A stretch of DNA of 17,440 bases from Gammaproteobacteria bacterium (GTDB lineage: Bacteria; Pseudomonadota; Gammaproteobacteria; Steroidobacterales; SZUA-146): NCBI GenBank assembly GCA_003228965.1, contig QIGP01000086.1:1-17440 (forward strand), read 5' to 3'. The notes beneath the pieces are model-generated. The model was given only the letters and a program-made list of their open reading frames with translations, was not told the origin of the DNA and searched no databases. A program made the translations under genes and the position numbers. This document shows positions 6,817-14,261 of the stretch, in pieces. The first letter of the stretch is position 1. Every line of letters starts with the position of its first letter.

Positions 6817-6832
6817 TGGCACGATACTTGCT
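6817..6832 (+). promoter_or_regulatory. Sigma-54 promoter of the flgB operon
   Basis: TGGCAC, five bases, TTGCT matches the RpoN consensus TGGCAC-N5-TTGCW fully, with GG and GC at the right spacing. The expected start is about 6843, roughly 25 bases before the flgB ATG. Such promoters need an enhancer-binding activator, probably of the FlrC/FleR/FleQ kind, which is not in this window. Confidence 0.85.
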
Positions 6833-6867
6833 CTATCACTTATAGAACGTCACTACAGGAACACATC

Positions 6868-7275
6868 ATGAGCACCGGACTCGACCCCATTTTTGGAATT
6901 CACGCAAAAGCGCTGACACTATGGACGCAGAGAAATGAAGTTCTCGCATCGAATATCGCCAACGCCGATACGCCTAACTATAAGGCGCGAGATTTAGATT
7001 TCACGTCGATTCTGGATCGGGCTAACGAAAATTCTATAGAGATGAAGACAACGCATACCGGTCATATGAGTTCCATGAAGGGTAGTGGTATGGATGGTAA
7101 CGGCGAGCTTCTTTACCGCGTTCCAATGCAGGCTTCGCTCGACGGCAACACGGTTGAAACCGACGTTGAGCAGGCCAAATTCGGCGAGAACGCTCTTCGC
7201 TATCAGGTCAGTCTTCGATTTGTTAGTGGTAGCGTTAGTACGATGAAAGCAGCGATCGCAGGGAGGCACCAATAA
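6868..7275 (+). CDS. flgB: FlgB, proximal rod protein
   Basis: A 135-aa protein of normal length. FlgB forms the cell-proximal rod that joins the MS-ring/export gate to the drive shaft, and is exported by the flagellar type III system without a cleaved signal. The N-terminus shows the rod/hook signature, A-S-N-I-A-N-A-D-T-P-N-Y-K-A-R-D at residues 28-43. The C-terminal helix (V-E-Q-A-K-F-G-E-N-A-L-R-Y-Q) closes the axial coiled coil. The ATG at 6868 is chosen because it has AGGA eight bases upstream and lies just after the sigma-54 promoter. An upstream in-frame extension from 6727 would run through the promoter and is not translated. It overlaps flgC by one base (TAATG). Confidence 0.95.
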   Translation: MSTGLDPIFGIHAKALTLWTQRNEVLASNIANADTPNYKARDLDFTSILDRANENSIEMKTTHTGHMSSMKGSGMDGNGELLYRVPMQASLDGNTVETDVEQAKFGENALRYQVSLRFVSGSVSTMKAAIAGRHQ

Positions 7276-7685
7276 TGTCTATGTTTAAGGTGTTCGATAT
7301 CGCAGGTTCTGGCATGAACGCACAGACTGTACGTCTAAACGTCACCGCCAGTAATGTTGCCAACGCCGACAACGTAAGTTCCGACGAAGCAGGAGCCTAC
7401 CGAGCCAGGCAGCCCGTTTTCTCAAGTTTTTCAGATGCCATGGGTTCGGACCGTAACCCTATGGTTCGAGTGCTTGGCATTGTTGAAAGCCAGGCAGAAC
7501 TTGCCACACGCTACGCGCCAGACAATCCAAACGCCAACGAAGAAGGCTACGTTTTCTCAAGCAACGTGAATGCCATCGAGGAAATGGTCAACATGTTGTC
7601 AGCCTCACGTTCATACAAGAACAACATTGAAGTTATAACTACCACGAAAGAATTGCTCACACGCACGCTGTCGATGGGGCAGTAA
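7275..7685 (+). CDS. flgC: FlgC, proximal rod protein
   Basis: A 136-aa rod subunit that stacks on FlgB. It has the N-terminal helix ending in V-T-A-S-N-V-A-N-A-D, the rod variant of the SNxAN motif, a central Y-R-A-R-Q-P-V-F segment, and the C-terminal family motif N-V-N-A-I-E-E-M-V-N-M-L-S-A-S-R-S-Y. The start codon overlaps the flgB stop, and a GGGAGG ribosome site lies inside the flgB end, so translation is coupled. A stem-loop follows the stop before flgD. Confidence 0.96.
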   Translation: MSMFKVFDIAGSGMNAQTVRLNVTASNVANADNVSSDEAGAYRARQPVFSSFSDAMGSDRNPMVRVLGIVESQAELATRYAPDNPNANEEGYVFSSNVNAIEEMVNMLSASRSYKNNIEVITTTKELLTRTLSMGQ

Positions 7686-7707
7686 CGGCCAACTACGTCG
7701 TTAATCA

Positions 7708-7723
7708 GGCCCAATGTTGGGCC
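7708..7723 (+). repeat. Stem-loop between flgC and flgD
   Basis: The sequence GGCCCAATGTTGGGCC forms a 6-bp GC-rich stem with a 4-base loop (7 bp and 2 bases if the inner A-T pair is counted). It sits 23 bp after the flgC stop, inside the operon. There is no T-run, so it is not a classical terminator. An mRNA processing, stability or partial-attenuation role is possible. Confidence 0.45.
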
Positions 7724-7766
7724 GTGGCCCGCGAATTACAAAATGCTCCAGACAAAGGAAAAAAAC

Positions 7767-8438
7767 ATGTCAACTTTTAGCTCAATCGATCCACTCAATG
7801 CCTTAAGCAGTCAATCGCGTGCCGGAACGAATAACGGTTCTGACCTGGGCCAAGAGGAATACTTGAAACTCATGATTACCCAGTTTCAAAACCAGGACCC
7901 GTTCAAACCTATGGAAAACGGTGACTTTCTGGGTCAAATCGCACAGTTCGGTACAGTCTCCGGAATATCAGAACTGAAAGACAGCTTTAGCGCCGTCGCA
8001 TCATCAATCTCGTCCGATCAAACGTTGCAAGCTTCTGGCCTGATAGGTCGAACAGTACTGGCCCAGGTTAGTAACGGTGACCTTGAAGCAGGCGAGGGGC
8101 TAAACGGAGCCGTTGACGTGCCGGTTGCGACCACCGCAGTGTCCGTTGAAGTTCGTGATACCGCGGGTCAGGTTGTTCGTCGAATCAGCCTTGGCCAACA
8201 CGATGGTGGTCTCGCCGAGTTTAATTGGGACGGTTTGATGGATGACGGCAGCGTAGCACCCGCCGGTAACTATACGTTCAAAGCCGAAATGGATACGACC
8301 ACGGGCCCTGAAGCGGTTGCCGTGTTGGTTTTTGCGGAAGTTAAGAGCGTTTCAATGTCTCCCTATACAGGCACCTTAAGTCTGAACTTCGCCAATATGG
8401 ATTCACTGGGACTAGACCAGATTCGTCAGATTCAGTAG
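7767..8438 (+). CDS. flgD: FlgD, hook cap (scaffolding) protein
   Basis: A 223-aa protein. FlgD caps the growing hook and guides FlgE assembly, and is then replaced by FlgK. The conserved N-terminal region is clear: E-E-Y-L-K-L-M-I-T-Q-F-Q-N-Q-D-P at 30-45, followed by a P-M-E-N-G-D-F segment and an A-Q-F-G-T-V-S-G motif. The C-terminal half carries the FlgD Ig/FLN-like fold, with F-N-W-D-G-L at 152-157 and P-A-G-N-Y-T-F at 165-171. The ATG at 7767 is preferred over an in-frame ATG at 7743 because AAGGA lies about nine bases upstream and the protein then begins M-S-T-F-S, a normal FlgD start. It is 81 bp from flgC, the widest gap before flgG. Confidence 0.95.
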   Translation: MSTFSSIDPLNALSSQSRAGTNNGSDLGQEEYLKLMITQFQNQDPFKPMENGDFLGQIAQFGTVSGISELKDSFSAVASSISSDQTLQASGLIGRTVLAQVSNGDLEAGEGLNGAVDVPVATTAVSVEVRDTAGQVVRRISLGQHDGGLAEFNWDGLMDDGSVAPAGNYTFKAEMDTTTGPEAVAVLVFAEVKSVSMSPYTGTLSLNFANMDSLGLDQIRQIQ

Positions 8439-8484
8439 CCAAGCGTTGCCGGATTCTGACTTTTGACACACAAGGAAATACATT

Positions 8485-9702
8485 ATGCCTTTTAGAATTG
8501 CACTTAGCGGACTGAACTCCGCGTCGGCCGACTTAAGTGTTACGGCCAATAATATTGCCAACGCCAACACCTACGGTTTTAAGGTTTCACGTGCAGAATT
8601 TGCAGAAGTCTTCGCCGCAGGCAGCGGAAGCCTTGCAACAAGCGTATCCGGTAGCGGCGTTCGAATGACGGGCGTTTCTCAAGCGTTTAGCCAAGGCAAT
8701 GTTGACTTTACCAATAACGCGCTGGATATGGCTATCGGTGGCGAAGGGTTTTTTACCATGCTGGATGGCGGTAGTAGAGTCTATGGACGCGCGGGAAACT
8801 TCAGCGTGGATCGTGAAGGCTTTGTTGTAAATCCCAAGGGCGCCAAGCTCCAGGGCTTCCCACCAGCCGGTAATGACGCGTTTAATACCGGTCTACTTAC
8901 GGACTTGCGAGTTCTGGTCGGAACTAACGCACCACAGCAAACGACACTTGCTGAGGTTGGAGTAAACCTCCCGGCTGCGGCTGAGTTGCCGGAAAATCCG
9001 GTGTTCGATCCCGACGATCCGGCAAGCTATAACCACACCACATCGACGACCGTTTACGATTCACTTGGAAAATCGCATACGGCTACTTTCTACTACATTA
9101 AAGACACGGCGCCTAACGAATGGATAACACAAACCCACATCGATGGCAATCCAGTGGGAACGCCTCAGGCGCTGACGTTTGACTCACAAGGCGAAATTGT
9201 CAACCCGGCGGGTGGTCAGGTCACACTCGCACCCTATGTAACAAGTAGCGGTTCGCAAGATATTAATCTGACCGTAAACTACAACGAAACCACGCAGTTT
9301 GGTGAGCAGTTCGCTGTCAATTCGCTAATTCAGGACGGCTTTACAACGGGCCGATTAGTTGGTCTGGATGTCGGATCTACAGGTGTCTTGTTTGCACGAT
9401 TTACTAACGGTCAGTCCAGTTCGTTAGGCAAGGTCGCCTTGTCGAATTTTGCCAATCCAAATGGTCTCGGGCAGCGCGGCGACACCTTGTGGTCGGAGTC
9501 GTTTGAATCAGGAAGCGCGGTACTGGGAGAAGCCGGTACATCCAGTTTTGGTCTGATTCAGTCGGGAGCACTTGAGGCCTCCAACGTAGATCTAACGGCA
9601 CAGTTGGTCAACATGATAACGGCTCAGCGTAATTTCCAGGCAAACGCCCAGATGATTACCACCGCCGATCAGGTCACTTCAACCGTACTGAATATTCGAT
9701 AG
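8485..9702 (+). CDS. flgE: FlgE, flagellar hook protein
   Basis: A 405-aa subunit of the curved hook, close to the enteric length (about 402). N-terminal D0 helix with A-L-S-G-L-N-S-A-S-A-D-L and A-N-N-I-A-N-A-N-T-Y-G-F-K-V-S at 22-36. The next signature region has F-S-Q-G-N-V-D-F-T-N-N-A-L-D-M-A near 70-85. The middle (about 150-300) is the variable, surface-exposed part. The C-terminal D0 helix has E-A-S-N-V-D-L-T-A-Q-L-V-N-M-I and ends in V-L-N-I-R. It lacks the FlgG-specific insert after the first helix, as a flexible hook protein should. The start has AAGGA eight bases upstream. Confidence 0.96.
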   Translation: MPFRIALSGLNSASADLSVTANNIANANTYGFKVSRAEFAEVFAAGSGSLATSVSGSGVRMTGVSQAFSQGNVDFTNNALDMAIGGEGFFTMLDGGSRVYGRAGNFSVDREGFVVNPKGAKLQGFPPAGNDAFNTGLLTDLRVLVGTNAPQQTTLAEVGVNLPAAAELPENPVFDPDDPASYNHTTSTTVYDSLGKSHTATFYYIKDTAPNEWITQTHIDGNPVGTPQALTFDSQGEIVNPAGGQVTLAPYVTSSGSQDINLTVNYNETTQFGEQFAVNSLIQDGFTTGRLVGLDVGSTGVLFARFTNGQSSSLGKVALSNFANPNGLGQRGDTLWSESFESGSAVLGEAGTSSFGLIQSGALEASNVDLTAQLVNMITAQRNFQANAQMITTADQVTSTVLNIR

Positions 9703-9748
9703 AACAACATTAACAACACCCGCGTAACCCACTCACAGGAATAGCATC

Positions 9749-10489
9749 ATGGATCGACTCGGCTACATTGCAATGACAGGAGCGAAGCAAAGCATGCTGG
9801 CTCAAGGCGTTGTGAGTAACAATCTGGCCAATGCGAGCACAACTGGTTTTCGTGCCGAGCTACTGGGTGCCACCAGCGCTCCGGTTTACGGCGACGGGTA
9901 CGCAAGTCGCGTCAATGTGGTTTCTTCAGGAGCGGGGGCGGACTTCAGTTTAGGTCCAATTCGCTCAACAGGACGTCAACTAGACGTTTCCATACAGGGT
10001 CAGGGTTGGATTGCGGTACAGGATGCACAAGGCGGCGAAGCGTATTCACGGGCCGGCGACTTCAAACTGGATGCCTTTGGACTAATGACAACCGGCAGCG
10101 GATTGCCGGTTATCGGCGAGGGCGGTCCTGTTGCGATTCCACCTCACTCCCAGTTAGTCGTTGGGCGAGACGGCACTATTTCTATAGTGCCTCTGGGCCA
10201 GGCCTCCAGCACGTTAGCGGTCGTAGATCGCGTCAAGTTGGTCAACCCTGGCAACACCTTAATGGAGCGCGGTAGCGATGGTTTGTTTCGACTGGCCGAC
10301 GGACAAGAGGCTGAAGCCGAAGCAAGCGTAACGTTAATGTCAGGCACTTTGGAGGCCAGCAATGTGAACGCCGCTGGCTCTTTGGTTGACATGATCGAGC
10401 TTTCTCGTCTGTACGAGATGCAGGTGAAAATGATTTCAACCGCCAAAGACGACGCCGACGCGGCGGCACAACTTATGCGCATGCGCTAG
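9749..10489 (+). CDS. flgF: FlgF, proximal rod protein
   Basis: A 246-aa rod subunit of usual length. The N-terminus, M-D-R-L-G-Y-I-A-M-T-G-A, followed by V-S-N-N-L-A-N-A-S-T-T-G-F-R-A at 23-37 identifies FlgF rather than FlgG. The C-terminal family motif has L-E-A-S-N-V-N-A-A-G-S-L-V-D-M-I and ends in M-R-M-R. A good AGGA ribosome site lies before the ATG. No promoter is seen in the 46-bp gap after flgE, so it should be read with flgBCDE. A sigma-54 type promoter follows before flgG. Confidence 0.95.
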   Translation: MDRLGYIAMTGAKQSMLAQGVVSNNLANASTTGFRAELLGATSAPVYGDGYASRVNVVSSGAGADFSLGPIRSTGRQLDVSIQGQGWIAVQDAQGGEAYSRAGDFKLDAFGLMTTGSGLPVIGEGGPVAIPPHSQLVVGRDGTISIVPLGQASSTLAVVDRVKLVNPGNTLMERGSDGLFRLADGQEAEAEASVTLMSGTLEASNVNAAGSLVDMIELSRLYEMQVKMISTAKDDADAAAQLMRMR

Positions 10490-10505
10490 CCATCTCTGAT
10501 TTAGC

Positions 10506-10521
10506 TGGCATGTAAATTGCA
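10506..10521 (+). promoter_or_regulatory. Sigma-54 type promoter ahead of flgG
   Basis: TGGCAT, five bases, TTGCA: GG and GC are correctly spaced, with one deviation from TGGCAC-N5-TTGCW. It lies in the 92-bp flgF-flgG gap, the longest gap after flgD. The expected start at about 10532 leaves a 50-base leader. It would let flgGHIJ(KL) be transcribed separately from flgBCDEF. Confidence 0.7.
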
Positions 10522-10581
10522 CTTGTCTATAAACAAAAGTGCGAACGACAGAATTTTGACGAATTTGTAAAGGAAGTAACC

Positions 10582-11367
10582 ATGAACTCAGCACTTTGGG
10601 CAGCAAAAACAGGTTTGGACGCACAGCAAACGAAAATGGCCGTGATTTCGAACAATCTGGCCAACTCAAGCACCAACGGCTTTAAAAGAAGTCGCGCCGT
10701 GTTTGAAGATCTGCTTTACCAAAATCGACGACAGCCTGGTGGACAGTCCTCTCAGGACACACGTTACCCGTCTGGAACCATGCTCGGCACAGGCGTTCGA
10801 CTTGTAGCAACGCAAAAAACGTTCGCTCAAGGGAATATAGGTCAGACCAACAATGCGTTAGACCTGGCTGTTGCTGGGCGCGGGTTCTTCGAGATTCTTC
10901 TGCCGGACGGCAGCCAGGCCTATACCCGAGACGGTGCGTTTCAGCTAAACAGTCAAGGCGAAATGGTGACTGCAAGCGGTTACAAATTACAACCCGCTAT
11001 TTCGATTCCGGAAGGTGCACAGAGTGTCACTATCGGTAACGACGGTACGGTTTCCGTACAGCTTGCTGGTCAAGCGTCTCCAGTGCAGGTAGGAAGTTTG
11101 CAACTATCCGACTTTATTAACTCTGCTGGTCTTGAGCCGCGTGGAGAAAATCTCTATCTCGAAACCGCTGCCAGCGGCGCACCGCAGGTAGGAACTCCAG
11201 GTCTGAACGGGCTTGGCAATCTACAGCAGGGTTCTCTGGAAGGCTCCAACGTAAACGTTGTTGAAGAACTCGTCAGCATGATCGAAACGCAGCGCGCCTA
11301 CGAAATGAATTCAAAAGCCATCGCAACGAGCGATCAAATGCTCGAATACGTCAATAACTCGCTATAG
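10582..11367 (+). CDS. flgG: FlgG, distal rod protein
   Basis: A 261-aa subunit, the standard FlgG length. It forms the rigid distal rod that passes through the P- and L-rings. The N-terminal [13 protein letters not shown] and [15 protein letters not shown] are diagnostic. The FlgG-specific insert is visible at about 46-65 (Y-Q-N-R-R-Q-P-G, then Q-D-T-R-Y-P-S-G); in Salmonella this segment makes the rod straight. The C-terminus has [16 protein letters not shown] and ends in Y-V-N-N-S-L. AAAGGAAG lies before the ATG. Confidence 0.97.
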   Translation: MNSALWAAKTGLDAQQTKMAVISNNLANSSTNGFKRSRAVFEDLLYQNRRQPGGQSSQDTRYPSGTMLGTGVRLVATQKTFAQGNIGQTNNALDLAVAGRGFFEILLPDGSQAYTRDGAFQLNSQGEMVTASGYKLQPAISIPEGAQSVTIGNDGTVSVQLAGQASPVQVGSLQLSDFINSAGLEPRGENLYLETAASGAPQVGTPGLNGLGNLQQGSLEGSNVNVVEELVSMIETQRAYEMNSKAIATSDQMLEYVNNSL

Positions 11368-11375
11368 GCCACGCC

Positions 11376-12098
11376 ATGATCTTTAGTTCACAGGTTGACT
11401 TACTAAAATACTCAGTGCCTTTAATTGTAGCGCTAGCATCTCTTGCATTCCTAAGCGGTTGTGGATCAACCCGTATGGACGAACGCGGTATATATCCTTC
11501 GTCATCACAGCCCAATCCCTACGGCACGTTCTCGGCACCGGTAGGTAACGTGAACGGTGCAATCTACCGGCCGACCGTCGGTCTGGCGCTCTGGGAAGAT
11601 CAAAAAGCCAGGCGCGTTGGAGACATACTCACCATCAACCTTGCGGAATCAACTAACGCCACAAAAAGTTCTTCTACCACCACCAGTAAGTCAACGGCCG
11701 CTACCATCGTAAACCCTACCGTGCTGGGCTATCCCGTAACCCGCGACGGCGTACCTGTTTTAAGCGGCAACCTCGGTGGTGAAACAGAATTTACCGGGGA
11801 GGGTGATGCCTCTCAAAGTAATCGTCTTGAAGGAAGCATCACGGTTACCGTGGTCGAACGCTTGCCCAACGGCAACCTGTTCGTCAGTGGCGAAAAGTGG
11901 TTGACGCTTAATCAAGGTAAAGAATTCATACGAGTGAGCGGAATAGTTCGCCCACTCGATATTTTAGCCGACAACTCAATTTCATCAGAAAAAGTGGCCA
12001 ATGCGCGTATCGAATACGCTGGAAAAGGTCCTTTGGCTGACGCCAATCGTATGAGTTGGCTCGCACGGTTCTTCAATTCTCCGTGGTTGCCGTTCTAG
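11376..12098 (+). CDS. flgH: FlgH, L-ring lipoprotein
   Basis: A 240-aa outer-membrane lipoprotein that forms the L-ring bushing. A type II signal peptide is clear: a hydrophobic stretch at about 12-26, then lipobox L-S-G-C with Cys29 as the acylated residue. Family motifs include A-I-Y-R-P and [23 protein letters not shown], and G-I-V-R-P-L-D-I. It ends in W-L-A-R-F-F and P-W-L-P-F. The ATG is eight bases after the flgG stop with only a weak AGG site, so coupling to flgG translation is likely. Confidence 0.95.
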   Translation: MIFSSQVDLLKYSVPLIVALASLAFLSGCGSTRMDERGIYPSSSQPNPYGTFSAPVGNVNGAIYRPTVGLALWEDQKARRVGDILTINLAESTNATKSSSTTTSKSTAATIVNPTVLGYPVTRDGVPVLSGNLGGETEFTGEGDASQSNRLEGSITVTVVERLPNGNLFVSGEKWLTLNQGKEFIRVSGIVRPLDILADNSISSEKVANARIEYAGKGPLADANRMSWLARFFNSPWLPF

Positions 12099-12118
12099 CG
12101 TTCTATCAAGGAACAATT

Positions 12119-13258
12119 ATGAAACAGGAAGCATTTATTAAACACTTATCCAAGTCGCTGGCGCTAGTCTGTTTGGCCCTCGCTACAGCTATGTCAGGTA
12201 CACAGGCGCTGGCCGATCGCGTGAAGGATATAGCCTCGGTAGCAGGAGTGCGTACGAATCAACTGGTGGGCTACGGCCTGGTTGTAGGCTTGAATGGTAC
12301 TGGAGATCAGACTAGTCAGGCCCCGTTTACGGTTCAGAGTTTGCAAAACATGCTAACTCAGTTTGGCATTACGCTTCCCCCTGGTTCTAACCCCCAGTTA
12401 AAGAACGTCGCCGCTGTGGCTGTGCACGCGGACTTACCACCGTTTGCAAAACCGGGTCAGAAAATTGACGTAACTGTTTCATCCATTGCCAACGCCAAGA
12501 GTCTACGCGGCGGCAGTTTGATAATGACGCCCTTAAAAGGGGCGGACGGAAACGTATACGGTATTGCGCAGGGAAACCTCATTGTCGGCGGCTTCGGCGC
12601 CAGTGGTAATGACGGCTCCAGCATTACGGTCAACATACCGAGCGTAGGACGAATTCCAAACGGTGCCAGCATCGAACGTACCGTCGACAGTGACTACGCC
12701 GACGACGGCTTTATAACACTGAATTTACACAGTCCTGATTTTACTACCGCTCACAGACTGTCACTTTCCATTAACGCCATGCTGGGCGACGACGTATCAG
12801 AGCCAATAGATGCAAGTTCTGTAAGGGTCAGGGCGCCTGCATCAAGGTCCAGTCGAATCGGTTTCGTATCTAAGCTTGAAAACTTGACGGTCGACCCAGG
12901 CGCTGCTCCTGCACGTGTAATCATTAATTCCCGTACCGGAACGGTGGTGATTGGTTCCAACGTACGGGTGACAGCGGCCGCCGTGTCACACGGCTCGCTG
13001 GTCGTCACTATTAGTGAGTCCCCGTTTGTCAGTCAACCCGAAGAATTTGCAAGGCGTGGTAACACAGAGGTTGTCGAAAACTCCGAGATTACTGTTTCTC
13101 AACAAAGCGATCGCATGTTCTTGTTTCAGCCAGGCGTAACGCTTGACGAAATTGTTCGTGCCGTAAATGAAGTGGGCGCGGCGCCTGGAGATCTGGTCGC
13201 TATATTAGAGGCGCTGAAACAAGCTGGATCGCTACGCGCTGAACTGGTGGTGATATGA
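12119..13258 (+). CDS. flgI: FlgI, periplasmic P-ring protein
   Basis: A 379-aa protein that polymerises in the periplasm around the distal rod with help from FlgA. Sec signal peptide with a cut after A-L-A at residue 32, leaving a mature start D-R-V-K-D-I-A, as is usual for FlgI. Family motifs follow: [19 protein letters not shown], then P-P-F-A-K-P-G-Q near 105. The C-terminal end reads [23 protein letters not shown]. The ATG at 12119 is chosen for its AAGGAA ribosome site and proper signal peptide. An in-frame ATG at 12056 lies inside flgH and would bury the signal. It overlaps flgJ by four bases (ATGA). Confidence 0.96.
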   Translation: MKQEAFIKHLSKSLALVCLALATAMSGTQALADRVKDIASVAGVRTNQLVGYGLVVGLNGTGDQTSQAPFTVQSLQNMLTQFGITLPPGSNPQLKNVAAVAVHADLPPFAKPGQKIDVTVSSIANAKSLRGGSLIMTPLKGADGNVYGIAQGNLIVGGFGASGNDGSSITVNIPSVGRIPNGASIERTVDSDYADDGFITLNLHSPDFTTAHRLSLSINAMLGDDVSEPIDASSVRVRAPASRSSRIGFVSKLENLTVDPGAAPARVIINSRTGTVVIGSNVRVTAAAVSHGSLVVTISESPFVSQPEEFARRGNTEVVENSEITVSQQSDRMFLFQPGVTLDEIVRAVNEVGAAPGDLVAILEALKQAGSLRAELVVI

Positions 13259-14190
13259 GCCCAATCGATGTGCCGTTGGTTACAGATCCAGCTCATTTGG
13301 CCAAGCTGAAGAGCGAATCACGTACGGGTTCGACAGAAAATTTACGCGAAGTAGCGCGTCAGTTTGAATCTATGTTCACGCATATGCTCATGAAAAACAT
13401 GCGCGCAGCCAGCCTGGGAGATGGTGCTATGGATAGCGATCAGTCCAAATTTTATCAAGACATGTTTGATCAGCAGCTGTCGACAGAGTTGTCCACAGGT
13501 ACTGGTCTTGGCATTGCCGATTTGCTGGTTAAACAGCTAGGCGGCGACGATAGTGCGAAACCGGCCGTTGATACTCCGGTCCACTATCGATTGCCACCGC
13601 GGAATACGACGATTACCGAGATACGAGAAATTCGTGAAGTATCGAACGAATCCAAAATCAAGAATATAAGCAAAGTCAAAAACGAATCCGGCATTCTGGA
13701 CCCCGTCGATTTTGTTAAAAAGACGCTGCCACACGCGCGACGTGCGGGCCAACTTTTGGGTGTTGCACCCCAGCTCATTCTTGCTCAGGCCGCTCTTGAA
13801 ACAGGCTGGGGACAGAAAGTAATCAAGAACCAGGACGGGAGTACCAGTAACAATTTGTTCGGTATCAAAGCAGGAGGCAGCTGGTCTGGCTCTACCGCGG
13901 TGGTTAATACTCTGGAATTTGTCGGTGGTATAGCCGAAAAAATCAAAGCGCCTTTTCGTAGCTACGCGTCGATGCTTGAAGGTTTCAATGACTACGCGAA
14001 ATTGTTACTTAACAATCCTCGTTACCAGAAAGTGGTGGGTAGTGGCGATGACAGTGCAGCCTTTGCCAAGGGGCTTAAAGACGGCGGATACGCCACTGAT
14101 CCGGACTATGCGACCAAGATTGTCAACATTGTGAACAGCGAAACGCTCAAGAATGCGATGCATGTCACAAGACAGAACAACCAGCGATGA
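13255..14190 (+). CDS. flgJ: FlgJ, rod cap and peptidoglycan hydrolase
   Basis: A 311-aa two-domain protein. The N-terminal rod-binding domain (about 28-95) has [19 protein letters not shown] and [10 protein letters not shown]; it caps the rod during assembly. A charged linker of about 30 residues (118-147) has imperfect repeats ([19 protein letters not shown]). The C-terminal glucosaminidase-type (GH73) domain opens a hole in the wall for the rod. The likely catalytic Glu182 sits in A-A-L-E-T-G-W-G, and a second conserved acid, Glu221, in [12 protein letters not shown] is present at 199-206. This is the dual-domain form of beta- and gammaproteobacteria. The start overlaps the flgI stop. Confidence 0.96.
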   Translation: MSPIDVPLVTDPAHLAKLKSESRTGSTENLREVARQFESMFTHMLMKNMRAASLGDGAMDSDQSKFYQDMFDQQLSTELSTGTGLGIADLLVKQLGGDDSAKPAVDTPVHYRLPPRNTTITEIREIREVSNESKIKNISKVKNESGILDPVDFVKKTLPHARRAGQLLGVAPQLILAQAALETGWGQKVIKNQDGSTSNNLFGIKAGGSWSGSTAVVNTLEFVGGIAEKIKAPFRSYASMLEGFNDYAKLLLNNPRYQKVVGSGDDSAAFAKGLKDGGYATDPDYATKIVNIVNSETLKNAMHVTRQNNQR

Positions 14191-14198
14191 GTCGATAC

Positions 14199-14225
14199 TC
14201 AAGTTCTCGGCAAGTGTGCCGATAA
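14199..14225 (+). promoter_or_regulatory. Sigma-28 (FliA) type promoter of flgKL
   Basis: TCAAGTTC (14199-14206), 11 bases, GCCGATAA (14218-14225). The -10 is a perfect FliA match and the -35 differs at two positions. It lies in the 71-bp flgJ-flgK gap, with a predicted start about 30 bases before the flgK ATG. A FliA promoter for flgKL is known in Salmonella and fits FlgK and FlgL as late proteins. Confidence 0.75.
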
Positions 14226-14261
14226 CGAACTTGGCGACCCTGTAATCCAAAGGAAACCCTG

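Larger units (their letters stand above)
6346..6867. promoter_or_regulatory. Divergent flgA-flgB control region, no convincing gene
   Basis: This stretch of about 520 bp has no ORF with recognisable content. It holds a sigma-54 like site toward flgA (6465-6480), a sigma-54 site toward flgB (6817-6832), a hairpin in the flgA leader (6423-6436) and a spaced 10-bp inverted repeat (6664-6673 and 6719-6728) where activator sites would be expected. The cheV and cheR genes that lie here in Vibrio and Pseudomonas are absent. Confidence 0.6.

Noticed and set aside
6727..6867. In-frame upstream extension of flgB
   Set aside because: It would translate through the sigma-54 promoter at 6817-6832 and has no family similarity; the ATG at 6868 has a good ribosome site.
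12056..12118. In-frame upstream extension of flgI
   Set aside because: It lies within flgH and would place 21 residues before the signal peptide; the ATG at 12119 has AAGGAA upstream.
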